From Phaeosaccion multiseriatum (taxonomy: Eukaryota > Ochrophyta, other classes): a stretch of DNA of 64,000 nucleotides. This document shows, piece after piece, positions 40,900 to 53,300 of this stretch (position 1 is the first letter of the stretch; each line of letters starts with the position of its first letter). The stretch is from NCBI GenBank assembly GCA_965112735.1, contig OZ218951.1:5394001-5458000 (forward strand). Direction: 5' to 3'. Under the pieces are notes generated by a model that did not search any database, had not been told where the DNA came from, and saw nothing but the letters and a program-made list of their open reading frames with translations. Position numbers and translations under genes: made by a program.

Positions 40900-41319
40900 T
40901 GTCTCTTGGGAAGTGCTGTAGACCCCTTGACCTATATAGGCCAAGTGCTTTAGACCTCGCCTACTCAAATGAGAGAGAGAGAGAGCTACCTTAACCTCGG
41001 CAGGCACCCGTCGAAGTGGAAGACGGATGCTGCGGCCCAGGGGCCCAGGATCGAACTCGAACCTGTGCCTCACCATCTTGCGGCCCTGCCTGTGGCCGAG
41101 GGGACCCCGCTGGCTGCTCGTGATGACTACCTTGATCCCGAGGGGGGGCGGTACTCTGCGCACCCCCGCGGGGAGGGCGAAGGTGAAGGGGCTGTGCCGT
41201 GGTGGGTCACCTCCTGGATGGACAGAGGAAGCTGCACTACTCTGCTGCCGGTAGGACTACGAACACTACTCCTGCCGATACTGCTGCTGCAGCTGCTGCT
41301 GCTGCTGCTGCTGCTATGA
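40900..41319 (-). pseudogene. copy of the FNIP gene 3' end
   Basis: Minus-strand copy of the last ~120 codons of the gene at 42224-43564, including VRRVPPPLGIKVVITSSQRG and HRQGRKMVRHRFEFDP. It then runs into a changed frame (GPLGRSIRLPL instead of RPWAAASVFHF) because of a small insertion. The N-terminus and repeats are absent. Confidence 0.8.
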
Positions 41320-42223
41320 CGAGAGGGGCATGCGGATGGATGCCTTTTGCACGGTGGTGATTCTCATCGCACGCGAAGGCCTTCTGCGGGGGTAATCTTA
41401 TCGTCTTTGATTACTTTCGCAACGGAGTAGCAGACTAGAGTCAATACTCGGAGTAGCGAAAGAAAGAAGAGAAGTCTCCTGGAGAACCCTTTTCTGGCAC
41501 AAGTCTGGCTGTGCTGTTCAAGCGATGGCCAACTCAGTACATGAGCCGAGCAAGTACGGCAGAGGGGCTCTCCCACTGTATGTGTGCTGCAGAGCTCGTC
41601 ACCAACCCAGCTTCACGATTGGTTTTCACGGCGCATGATGAGTCAATGCCGTCGGCCCGTGCTCTACCAGCTCAAGGGAAGCGCGTCGTCCCAATGATGG
41701 AGCAGCTCAGCGCGGAGGAGAGGCAACCGTTTCAGCAAGGGGAGTGTGGCCTTGGGGCCGGCAGGCATTGGTGTGAAGACTCTTCGTGTTGCGGCGGGCC
41801 TTCTCCAGGCACGCCCTCTCTGATAGCGTGCTGAAGGCACGTGGCCTGTCGTGAGCCGCAGAGCGAGAAATTTAGAAGAAGGATGCACGCATCAAAAGCG
41901 CATCAAAAGACAAATGGAAGAGCTCGAATGTGCTTGCTGAGACTGAAAGGGCAAAGCGCGTTTGGGGCAAGGTTAGGGCGAAGCTACTCTCCATTGCCTC
42001 TGAAGCGTGGGGGCAATCGATCCAACGCTGCCGCTTTGACAGGCAGCTAGTCCGCCCACTGCCTAATGGTTAAGACTCTACGTTGCACAGGAAGGGAAGT
42101 AAAAGCCACACGCGAAGCGATGGAAAGGAGCCATATTTTTTAAAAAGCAAACATCCACATCCCGTGGATACAACTCCAACCCCCCCCGGAAAAGCCCTTC
42201 GAGCTTAGAGACAAAAGAGGGGC
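41320..42223. other. spacer of the inverted duplication, no clear gene
   Basis: No reading frame with recognisable features. It contains the probable promoter of the FNIP gene starting at 42224. Confidence 0.5.
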
Positions 42224-43219
42224 ATGGCCCCAGTAGGAGGGGGGCGAGGGGGAGAGGATGAGCCGGAGAGAGGCCTGACTCGGGAGGAGGATTGGTGTGT
42301 GGAGCCAGCTGCCGCTGCTCAGCCTCAGAGGGCCCAACATGCCGGCGTCGACGAGGCGAGAGGGGAAGAGGAGAACAGTAAGGAGTGTGACGAGAAGGTT
42401 GCCTGCTGGAAATCCGTCCAGGTGCTCACGGTAGTGTGCCACGCCTACGGCCCCACAAGGGACCTTTGGGGGCTGTGTACGGCCATCGACGAGGTCTGTT
42501 CGCGGGTGCTCGTGGTCCACTCCCTCATGCCCGAGGAGGTTCAGGAGCGGATGCTTCTCCAGCTGCAGCAGCGAAAGAAAGACAGCCTCAACTCGAGGGC
42601 CTGCCGGAGAGTCCCCTTCTCGAAGGCTCGCCTGGGGCTCCTCACTAGCAGAGGGGCGGTGCACCACGAGCAGCACTCATTCCCGTCGTCCGTCGTGGGG
42701 CCTGCCGCACCGACAGCGCTCCTTCTACGAACGGTGTCTTCCCCCACCAGCCGCTGCAGTAAGGTAGCCGGCGTCCGCGGCAGAGAGCACAAGGTGGTGA
42801 CGAGAGCGCTGGAGGTGCTGCCTTCCACAGTCAAGGAGCTTCAGCTGGGCGACGTGTTTAACTCCGCGGAGCCCGTCCACCTGCCCCAAGGGCTCGAGGT
42901 CTTGAGCATCGGCAGGAACTTCAGCGGCACCCTCTCGCACCTGCCTGCCTCGCTGCGGGTACTCCGCCTCGGCGATCGCTTCAGTCAACAAGGTCTCGCT
43001 CTCCCGCCCGCCCTGGAGGAGATTGAGCTCGGTCTGAATTTCGAGCACGCTGTAGTGTTCCCTCATTCGGTGCGGAGAATCACTCTCGGCTGGGCCTACG
43101 CGCGAAGAGGGTCGCTGGACGGAGACGCAGAGGAGGGAACGGACTTACGAGTACGGGTGCCAGCGCAGAAGCGGGTGAGCGAGGTTGGAGGCGACGAGAA
43201 AAGGGTGCTTCTCGGTAGT

Positions 43220-43256
<37 letters not shown>

Positions 43257-43564
43257 TCGGCAGGAGTAGTGTTCGTAGTCCTACCGGCAGCAGAGTAGTG
43301 CAGCTTCCTCTGTCCATCCGGGAGGTGACCCATCCTCGGTACAGCTCCTTCACCTTCGCCCTCCCCGCGGGGGTGCGCAGAGTACCGCCCCCCCTCGGGA
43401 TCAAGGTAGTCATCACGAGCAGCCAGCGGGGTCCCCTCGGCCACAGGCAGGGCCGCAAGATGGTGAGGCACAGGTTCGAGTTCGATCCCCGCCCCTGGGC
43501 CGCAGCATCCGTCTTCCACTTCGACGGGTGCCTGCCAAAATGTCTGTCTCTCTCTCTCATTTGA
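42224..43564 (+). CDS. FNIP-like-repeat protein 1
   Basis: Single-exon frame of 446 residues from ATG 42224. Residues about 60-130 hold a conserved N-terminal region (LWGLCTAIDEVCSRVLVV, LMPEEVQERML) shared with the gene at 62216. Residues about 190-290 are tandem ~22-residue units of the type LPQGLEVLSIGRNFSGTLSH and LPPALEEIELGLNF, resembling the FNIP/IP22 leucine-rich-like repeats known from slime moulds and giant viruses. A poly-Ser run and a C-terminal segment lie in the right arm of the inverted duplication. Function unknown; the repeats should form a solenoid. Convergent with the CEP162-like gene. Confidence 0.65.
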
Positions 43565-43810
43565 GTAGGCGAGGTCTAAAGCACTTGCCCTATATAGGTC
43601 AAGGGGTCTACAGCACTTCCCAAGAGACAAAGGGTCTGCGAAGATGATTTAAATGATTACGCTAATGAAGTGATGCATAGTTTGAGCAAGCGAGTCTTGT
43701 CCTCCATCCGCAGAGCGCGTCCACCCCCCCCGCCTCAGCGCATCGTCAGCACAGCAGCGCCCGCCCCTCCTCCCCGCCCCACTCGCCCTGCTGCTGCTGC
43801 TGCACCACCA

Positions 43811-43845
<35 letters not shown>

Positions 43846-44311
43846 GGCTTGAGCCTGTCCGCCCTGCCCCTCTCCCTTGCTTGCCGCGCCGCGTCCGCTC
43901 GGTACCGCTCCAGGCCCGCCAGAAGCTCGCTCAGCTGCTGACGGAAGGAGTGCACCTGCTCCTCCTTCTCGCGCAGCTCCTCTCTGTGCAGGGCCTGCGT
44001 TCGTGGGAGGGTGTGTGTGCGTATGTTGTGTGTGTGTGTGTGCGTGTGTGTGAGAGGCGCGTATAAAAGCGCGGCGGTGAAATGTACCTCCCACCGCCAC
44101 GGCACTCCTACGACTCAAAAGGCATGCAAAAGGATGGTACATCTGACCCAGCGCCACTAAACGCACACTAGAGCTGACAATCCGATACCCCCTCCCCTCA
44201 CCTTGACGCGGCCGAGGCTGACAGCGGCGGACTGCTTGGCGTCTGCCAGCACCTTGTTGAGCTCCGCCTCCCGCTGCAGATGGCGACGCTCCATGACCTC
44301 CACCTTGGCCA
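43217..44311 (-). repeat. right arm of 1.1-kb inverted duplication
   Basis: Includes the 3' end of FNIP gene 1, the 3' ends of both convergent genes and the last CEP162-like exon plus part of the one before. Because the exons here are joined to complete genes, this is the source arm and 40218-41319 the copy. Confidence 0.93.
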
Positions 44312-47300
44312 CCAGGGAACGATACTGCACCGCCACGGGGTCGTCACTGGCCTGAGCTGCACGTACAAGCGCCTCAGAGAGGACCGCCGAGTGCTCTGTC
44401 TCCTGCCTCTGCATGTGCGTGTTGAGCTGTTGGAGCTGGGCCTGCAGCTGCTTGAGCTGTGACTGGAGCAAGCGGTTGTGGGCGCGTGCTTCCACGGCAT
44501 CCCGTCGCAGGCTCTGCGTTGGTGTGTGGTGTGGGGTGTGGATGGAGTATGACATTCCGTGGTGTGTAACGTACGTGCGTGTGGTAGCGGGCAAATAGAA
44601 CAGGCATACGTTCGTAGAGCGAGCAGAGCGGAAGGAGGGGCCAGTGAGTGAATCAGCGCCGGCGTGGGGAATGAATGGGTTTGCAGGTGTGTCTCAAGGT
44701 GGGCTAAACCCAAATCAACACAACGGAAGAAACGAAAGTCGTGTGTGATGAGGAAGGAGTACGAAGGTGGATGGGCTGGACAGAGTGGGGCTATTGCAGG
44801 ACGGATGGATAGAGGGAGGCAAAAAACAGAGGTAGACAGACAGCGGCCATCATCACTCGGCTCTCCGCTCACCTTGACGAGCTTAGTCTTGTTGCTGGCC
44901 GGAGTTGCTCGCCTCTCAGCCCCAGTCACGCTATTCTCGCTTCCTCCTCCCTCGCCCTCGTGCTCTGCCCTTGGCACCCTCCCCTTGTCTTCCTCCTCCT
45001 CCTCCTCTCCTTCCTCCTCCTCCTCCTCTCCTTCCTTCTCCTCCTCCTCCTCCTCCTCCTCCTCCTCCTCCTCTATCTCCTCCATGTCCTCCTCCTCCTC
45101 CTCCTCGCTCCTCCTCCTCCTCCTCCTCCTCCTGCTCAGCCTCGTACCCCCCTCCCCCTGCCCCTGCCCATACGCCTGCCCATGTGACTGCATCAAAAGC
45201 TTGGCCTGCGCTCTCCCCAGCCCCGTCGAAGCCTCCATGAGCCTTGCCTCAAGCAATTTCACACGCGACTCAAGCACCTTCTCCCGCTCGGAGGACTCCG
45301 CAGTAGGCGCGATGGCAGCCAAAGGACCCCCCGAGGGGGCAGGAGAGGGCCTGCCTGCCTCCACCTCTGCTCCTGCCCCTCCGGTTGGCTCTACCACTGC
45401 TCTTGGCTCTGCTGCCGCGGCCACAGCGGCGGCGCCTCCGAACTGAGACGGATATCTTCCCTTCGACTCTGGGGCATGAGGAGTCAGCAGCACGACGGAA
45501 GACTTCCCTCCAGCTCCCGTGCTGGCAGCAGTTGGTGGTACAGCAACAGCAGCAGCAGGTGCCGTGGCAGCGGAGTGCGAGTGTGTGTGCGTGTGTGCGG
45601 GTGCGTGCGTGGCCTGCTGCGGCGGGTATGGATGGGCGGAGTTGTAACCGCCGCGCTTGAGAGCATGCATTTGTGCAGCGCTCCGACGCTCGAGGTCTTG
45701 CAACTGAGAGGGAAGCGAGGGGCCATACCATAAGTCGAGCAAAAGTCGCACTGTGTCAAGGAAAACAGCAGCGAGTAGGCATGTGGGTGCTTTCGGTCCT
45801 TTCTCTCCTTTCTCTCCTCTGCCGTCCGGCCCAACCCCGCCAGGCCTCATCCCCCATATGCCTGCAATGCCTTCTCCTCCAACCCGCACTCTCTCACTAA
45901 CCTTTTTAATGTAGAAGGCGCGGACCTTCTCTACCTCAGCTGCAGCAGACGCCCCTCCTCCTCCTCCTCCTCCTCCTCCTCCTCCTCCTCCTCCTCCTCC
46001 CCCAGCAGTGGAGGTGGCGGCGCTAGCGTCGGTGTGTGTGTGGGCGTGTGCACGTGCCTGTGTGTGTGCGTGTGCATCTCCTCCTCCTCCCTCCAACTCG
46101 GAAACCTTCCTCTCCAGCCCCAGGCGGACTCGCTCGTGCTCCTGCCTCAGAGTGCGAAGTTTCAATTCGTACGTCTGCCGCAGAGTGGCGGCCTCTCGCT
46201 CCAAATCGGAGATGCGTCCCTCGTACCCTGCATACGTAGGTACGCACGTAGGGTCATACGTAGGGGTGTCGTGAACGTTTACGTGCAGGTAGCACACATG
46301 GCCAGCAGAGGGATCCATTTCTGAGCCAACACCGCCAAGTGTTGCACGACGCACGCACACAGCACACGTGCACACACGCAGAGACATACACACACGTACG
46401 TACGTGCGCACACACGCACGCACGCACGCACGCACACGCATGCACACACACACACACGCACACACACTTGTTTCCGTACCGTGTGTCTCTCTCTCCTGAT
46501 CGGAGGAGGGTCTGTTGGCCTGAATGAGACTGGCGATGCTGTCGGGGCGGCGGCGGCGAAACGCCTCCTGAAGCTCCGCGAGGAGGCCTTCCAGCTCCTG
46601 AGAAGGAGTGGGGTAAGTCAATGATTGGTTTGCTTTAAGCGGGCATCGAGGTTGCCCATTGCAGCACAGAGGCTCACACGCACGCGTTAGTTGGTTGGTT
46701 GGTTGGTTGGTTGGTTGGTTGGTTCGTTGGATGGGCTGATGTATAGGGCCCCTTCTCTCTTCCTCTCTCTCTCACCCACTCACTCACCTTGATTCTCCTT
46801 GCAGCCGCCGCACCTCCAAGCCTCGCCACCCCTGCTGGTCCCACCTTGCCCTTGCCATCGGCCTTGCCATCGGCCTTGCTCGTGCTGCCCTTGCCGATAC
46901 CCTGTGTGGTGCTGCCGTCCTTACTGTCACCCTCTCCAGCCGTTGAGTCAGAAGCCGACTCAGCATCCGAATCAGACGCACCAGTTGGTGATTCAGCGGC
47001 GCCATCCCTCAGCATAGCCCTGAGCTTGTTGATTTGGCGCTGCTGTTGCTCCTTCTCCTCCGCCATGTGTTCAAGAAGCTGCTGATTCTCAATGTACCAA
47101 GCCAGCTGCAATCAGGCACACACAGATGAGAGAGGGGGGGCGTGGGAGGGGGCAGAGAGAGAGAGGCAAAGGCAGAGGGAGTGAGAGAGAGGGGGAGAGA
47201 CAAAGAGAGTGGGGGCGGGGAGAGACAAAGAGGGAGACATGAAGAGATGGTGACAGCGAGAGAGAGAGAGAGAGAGGCAGCAAGAGAGAGCAAGGAGGAA

Positions 47301-50300
47301 GGTTGGAGATAAGACCCGTACGGAGGCGAAGGAGGGCCGAAAGAGGATGTGAGGTATCTGACTGCTTGCCCCATACTCCTGCCCCCCCCCCCCCCCCCGG
47401 ACGAGTATGTCACCTTCTTGCGCAAGGTCTTCTCCTCCTCCTCGTGCCGCTCCTCCTCCTCCCGCAGCAGCCGTTTCAGCTGTTCCACCTCCATGCCCAC
47501 CTCATCACCCCCTTGAGATATCCCGCCCCCTTGGGTCTCGCGCTTCTCCTTCTTGCGCAGGCGGTCCAGTTCGACTTTCAGCTCATTCTCCCTCTCCGTC
47601 CACCCCTGGGCCGCGTCTTGTAGGGCGCTGACCTGTTTCTCTAAGTCGAGGCGAATTCGCGAGGCCTCCGCGTCGCCTTCGTGGCTGTCCAGCCTGTGCG
47701 TGTTGGGGGGGGGGGTGTCGTCACAGATGGCGGGAGGGGTTAAGTGTGACCAACACGCATATTTGAACGGGAACTCTCTGCTTGACTGAATGGTTGACTA
47801 CCTGGCTACTTGACTGACTGACGGAGAACCATGTGACGGATGGACTGATTGACCAACTGGCTGAAGGCCTGACTGACTGACTGACTGACTGACTGAATGG
47901 CTGCCTGGCTAACTGACTGACGGACTGACTGACTGACTGAATGACTGCCTGACTAACTGACAGACGGACTGACTGACTACGACTGACTGATTCACTGACT
48001 GATTGACTGACTGACTGACTGACTGACTGACTGAATGACTGCCTGACTGAGTGACCGACGGACTGAATGAATGACTGACTGACTGACAGACTGCCTGACT
48101 GACTGTGCCCCCACTGACTGACTGACCGACTGACCTGCTTTGGAGGTGGTTCATCCCCTTGTTAAGCGCCTCTCTCTCGTGGAACAGTGCCACACGCTCC
48201 CTGCTGAACGCTTCCTTCTCCTACACAGCACACACACATCGCAAACAGCACAGTACAGCGTCAGTTTCAGTTCAAGCATAGCTAACTTGAGCCGAACCAG
48301 CCAATGATTGACAGCATAGCTGAGTTGAGCCGAACCAGCCAATGACTGACAGCCAAACCCCTCTCCTGACTACAGAGCACTCAACGAAACGAACGATACC
48401 AATATATGCATATATATATATATATATGATGTTAATGGAGACCCAAATCACCATCAGGGAGGGTGAGGGTTCATACGCCTTTCATCATCATCCCACTGCC
48501 GTCGCCATCCATGAGTCCACCTACCCACCCACCCACCCATCCACCCATCCACCCACCCACCCACCCACTGCCATCTGCCCTCACCTGCTTGGCGGCCAGT
48601 ACAAGTTTCTCATTCTCCCTCTGGAAGCCGTCGAGGAGCCTCTCCTGGATGTCCAACTGCTTAAGCAGTGCCGCCTCCCTCTGCCGCAGCTTTCCAACCA
48701 GAGTCCGTGCCTCCTCACCCGTCAATGCTTCCTCACTCGCCGCGTCTCCCCCTCCTTCTCCTCCTGCTTCTCCTCCTTCTCCTCCTCCTCCTCCTCCTCC
48801 TCCTCCTCCTCCTTCTGCAGACGATGCTGTAGCACTCTCCCCCCCTGCTGGTGCCGCTGCTGTATCACCAACTGCTGTTGCTACCGCTCCCCCTCTCCCA
48901 GTCATGATGGGCCATCGCTCCTTGAGCGTGCACTGAGAGAGAGGCAGGGATGGCAGTGGAGGATGGGGTGGGGCAACAACGAACGGCACGGGGACAGGTT
49001 GGGGAAAGGTCCGGGAAAGGTGTTCTATGGAGCTTGTTCGCAGCACGCACTCACACGCACACACGCACACATACACAATACACACACAGACACACACATA
49101 TATACACATATGCACACACACATATACACACATGCACACACACACACACATGCGCACCCACACACACGCACTCACACACCCCTCCATCCTGCCTCCTCAC
49201 TGACCTGCAAGGCGTAAACCTCTGCCCGTGCGGACTCGAGCTCCTCCGCCATGGCGGCGACGTCATCATTACCCCGAGCAGGAACATGACTAGTCCGTGC
49301 GGCAACCGCGGTGACGTCATCGGCCAGCCGTTTCACCTCCTCCTCCCTCTCTGCAAGGAGCGCCTCTCTGCCCCGCAGCGCCATCTCCTCTCTCAAGAGG
49401 GCTTCTTTGGCCGCAAAGAGATCGCTTGGGTCCAACCCAGACGCACGCACGCCCCCTGTGACTCCAGTACGACCAACGCCTGCACCACCAGCTGCACCAC
49501 CAGGGGCACCCCTAGCAGGTGTAGCGGTTGGTGATACGCCGCCCACGAAGCCCAGGGGAAAGCCTGTGGGAACATCGTCGTAGTCGACTTGCTCGCGGGT
49601 GGTGCCTACGAGGAAAGGGGAGAGAGAAGGGGGGTGGGAAGGGTTCAGAGGCAGAGAATGAGGTGGACATGAGCGGTGCGGGCAAACGCAAACAAACGCC
49701 TGGGATATGTACAAGACGGGATAGAGAGAGGGAGGAGAGAAGAGAGGGGAGAGAGAGGGGGGTTGCCAGAGGGGGAAGCAAGGCAGTACAAATCCCTTCC
49801 TCTTCCTCTTCCTCCTCCTTCCCACTCACCGAGTTGCTGCCTCCTCCGTGCGTCTCGCAAAAGCTTCTTGCGATGGCTCTGTAACCGCCGCTCCTCTTCC
49901 TTCCTCTCCCCCTGCCGCCTGCGCTGCTGCGCCCCCTGCGTCTGCAGCACCTGTTGGTACTTCGCAGAGTCCGCCAAGATACGCTGACCCTCCTCGGTGT
50001 CCCTCCAGCCCCCCCTCTTGTTGTGTTTTGAACTCGAGGAGTTGTTCTTTGAGCTCGAGGGAGGATGGTACTGGTGCTGCAGGCTCACTTTACTTGTGCC
50101 TATCGCATGGAGTTGGGGGCATTGGGGTATAGGGTATAGGGTACAGGGTATAGGGTATGGGGTATGGGGTGTAAGGTATAGGGTATAGGGCATAGGGTAT
50201 GGGCTATGGGGTGCAGGGGGTAGGGTATACCTTATAGGGTATAGGGTATGGGGTATAGGGTATAGGGTTTAGGGTATAGGGTATAGGGTATGGGGTATAG

Positions 50301-53300
50301 GGTATAGGGTATAGAATACGGGGTATGGGTTATGGGGTATGGGGTGCAGGGTATGGGACTTGATGGGTCATGGGGTATAGTGTGTAGGGTAAAGGGTATA
50401 GGACATAGGGGTGACGGGTGTCGGGTGTGTGTTGGATACAGTGGCGAAAGGAGCGCATCGTGAGCGAGAGAGAACGCGCTGACGATATGGAGGAGGTAGT
50501 GAGCGGGAGAGAGAGAGCTAACGATGGAGAGAGGAAGCAGTGAGCGAGAGAGAGAGAGAGCTGACGATATAGAGGAGGTAGTGAGCGAGAGAGAGCTAAC
50601 GATGGAGAGAGGAAGCAGTGAGCGAGAGAGAGAGAGCTGACGATAGAGAGGAGGTAGTGAGCGAGAGAGAGCTAACGATGGAGAGAGGAAGCAGTGAGCG
50701 AGAGAGAGAGACAGCGGATGATAGAGGGGAGGTAGTGAGCGAGAGAGAGCTAACGATGGAGAGAGGAAGCAGTAAGCGAGAGAGAGAGACAGCTGACGAT
50801 AGAGAGGAGGTAGTGAGCGAGAGAGAGCTAACGATGGAGAGAGGAAGCAGTGAGCGAGAGAGAGAGAGCTGACGATAGAGAGGAGGTAGTGAGCGAGAGA
50901 GAGCTAACGATGGAGAGAGGAAGCAGTAAGCGAGAGAGAGAGACAGCGGATGATAGAGGGGAGGTAGTGAGCGAGAGAGAGCTAACGATGGAGAGAGGAA
51001 GCAGGAAGCAAGAGAGAGACAGCTGACGGCCCTCACCAAGGACTTACCTGGAATGGGTATGTCTTTGAGCTTGCCCAGGTGATACTGCAGCTCACTAAAG
51101 TGCGGCGAGCGGGCAATAATGTCCAGAGAGAGGGGTGGAGGGGAGGGGGGAGGGCTGCCGGGCAGGGCTACAGCCGCCCCAGGGGGGGGTGCCCCAGGGG
51201 GGGGGGGAGGGGGTGAAGAGGCACCTGCAGAGGCAGACATCGGGTGAGAGGGAGAGGAAGGCGTATGGGTGCATGTGCGTGCGTGTGTGTGCGCGTGTGT
51301 ACGTGTGTGTGTACGAGTGTGTGCGCTTGGGTGTGTGTGCGCGTGGGTGTGTGTGCCGTCCGTCTCCGTCATTCACACAAACACTAACCTGTGCGAGGCC
51401 CTCCAAGAGGTCGCTGTCGCCATTTGGGGGCGTTGGAGGAAGAGGACGAGAGCCTGGCGTGGGCGGGGGGGGGCGGGAAGGGGGGCGGGGGCGGAGCAGA
51501 CCCCGGGGGGGACGGAGAGCGGCCCGCGAATCTGCTGCCATCCCGACCCCGATGGCCCAGGGGGGGGCGTGAGTGTGAGGGTAGGGGGTCTTCTTCCCCA
51601 GACTGGAGTGAAGCGCCGCCGTCGCCGCCGCCGCCGTCAGAAGAGTGGTAGAATCGTCTCGGTGCGCTGCTTGCGCTGTTTGGGTCTCCTCCCTCGACTG
51701 CCATCCTCTCTTGGCGGCCACGGTAGTACTCTGCCTCTCCTCCCTCGTGGTGAGATCGCTGCCCATATGACTGATGCTGCTGCCCGTCCTTCCCCAGGGG
51801 CTGAGGCTCCGCAGTGCCTCCTTCCTCCCCCCCGCCCTGCTCATGCTCATACCGGTACTGATGATGGGCCTCTGCAGCAGTTGGTTCTCCGTCTCCAGGT
51901 GGCGTCACAGTATCCCCACCTTGAGAACAAGGGGGAGGAGAAGACAAAGCATTGCTCTGACTCGCCTCCCCCTCCACCCCCACTTTTGCCATTTGTGAGC
52001 CCCTCCTTTCCAGAGTCTCGTGCCGCTCCTCGCCGTCTGCTCCTCCTCTCCTTGAAGGAGCGTCTTCTTCTCTCCTCCGTCCCTCCTCCTCACTACTGTG
52101 ACCCGTCTGTCCCATCTGCTGCTGTATCACCAACTCCTGCTCTTCCTCTGCGGTCTTTTTCAGTGCGGCAGCAACAAAGTCCACCAGCCCCCCCGCTCCT
52201 TCTCCTCCTCCTCCTCCTCCTCCTCCTCCTCCTCCTCCTCCTCCTCCTCCTGCTCCTCCTCCTCCTCCTCCTCCACCACCTCCTCCACCACCACCCTCAT
52301 CTCGCTCTCCCTCTCCTTGGCCTCCTCCAGCTGCAACTGCACCATCTGCGCCGGCCCTGCCCCCCTCCGCCGCCCCGTCTGTTCTTCCGTCCATACCCTT
52401 GTATGCCCGGTCGGTCCCCCCTTCCCCCCCCTTCACCTCCCCTTCCCCCTCCCCCTCCTCCTCCTCCGCCGCGTGGAAGTCTTCTTCGTAGCTAAAGCCG
52501 TAGTCTTCCCCGTCTTCCGTGCCTCCTGCTGTATCACCAACTTGTGCCCCTGCTGCCCTATCACCAACTGCTTCCCCTCCTCCCTCCCTCTCGCCCTCCT
52601 CCTCCTCCTCCTGCTCCTGCTGCCCCCCATCCTTCGTCGATGTCTCAACAACTGCAGTACCACCAGCTGCTGCTGCACCCCCAGGCCTCCCTTCCTCCAC
52701 CCTCTTGCCTCCCCGCTCCCTCCTCCCCCCTCCAAACGCATCATCGTCGCCATCTGTTAGAGAGCTTCTCCTGCTCCTCCTGCGCCTCCTCTCCCGGCCC
52801 CCCATGGCAGCATCTGAGTCACCATCGCCATCACCATCATCATCATCATCATCACCATCATCCTCACCATCTCCATCAGCAGCATCCCTTTTACCCTCCT
52901 CGCTCCCCTTGCTGCCCCTTCCTCCCTTCTTCTTCCTCCCCCGCCTCTCAGACACCTCCTCCTCGCCCTCGCCCTCCCCCCGACTGCTGCCGTTACTGTT
53001 GCCCGCACCATCCCTACCCTTATGACGGGAAGACGTGTTTGAAGACAACGAAGACGGCCCGGAGCCTCTACCTGAGCCTGACTCGGAGGAGAAGGTTTCC
53101 GACTTCAATCTGCGCAGGCTCTGGGCGAAGTCGGCAAAGGAGCTCTTCATAGAGCCGGGCGTGCCCACGGAAGAGGTCGCGCCTCCTTCTTCGCTCAAGA
53201 GCCCGGCTCCGCTTCCTACTCTGGCTCTCGCTGCTGCTGCTCCTCCTGCGGCGGCTTCATCCCCACCGTAGCCCTCCTGTTCCACCCCCCCATGCAGTAT

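Larger units (their letters stand above)
40218..41319 (+). repeat. left arm of 1.1-kb inverted duplication
   Basis: Reverse complement of 43217-44311. The match starts at GGCCAAGGTGGAGGTC and ends inside a CTG run. A few substitutions and small indels separate the arms, for example one extra base block in GGCCCAGG near 41040. The arms are separated by about 1.9 kb. Confidence 0.93.

Noticed and set aside
42055-42110. tRNA-like A box (TGCCTAATGGTTAAGA)
   Set aside because: No T-arm or matching acceptor stem follows within tRNA distance.
43440-43500. tRNA gene suggested by GGTTCGAGTTCGATCC
   Set aside because: It resembles a B box, but no acceptor, D or anticodon stems fold around it, and it lies in the coding 3' end of FNIP gene 1.
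48130-48470. Separate small genes in the ACTG and TA repeats
   Set aside because: Frames are short, repeat-derived and within CEP162-like introns.
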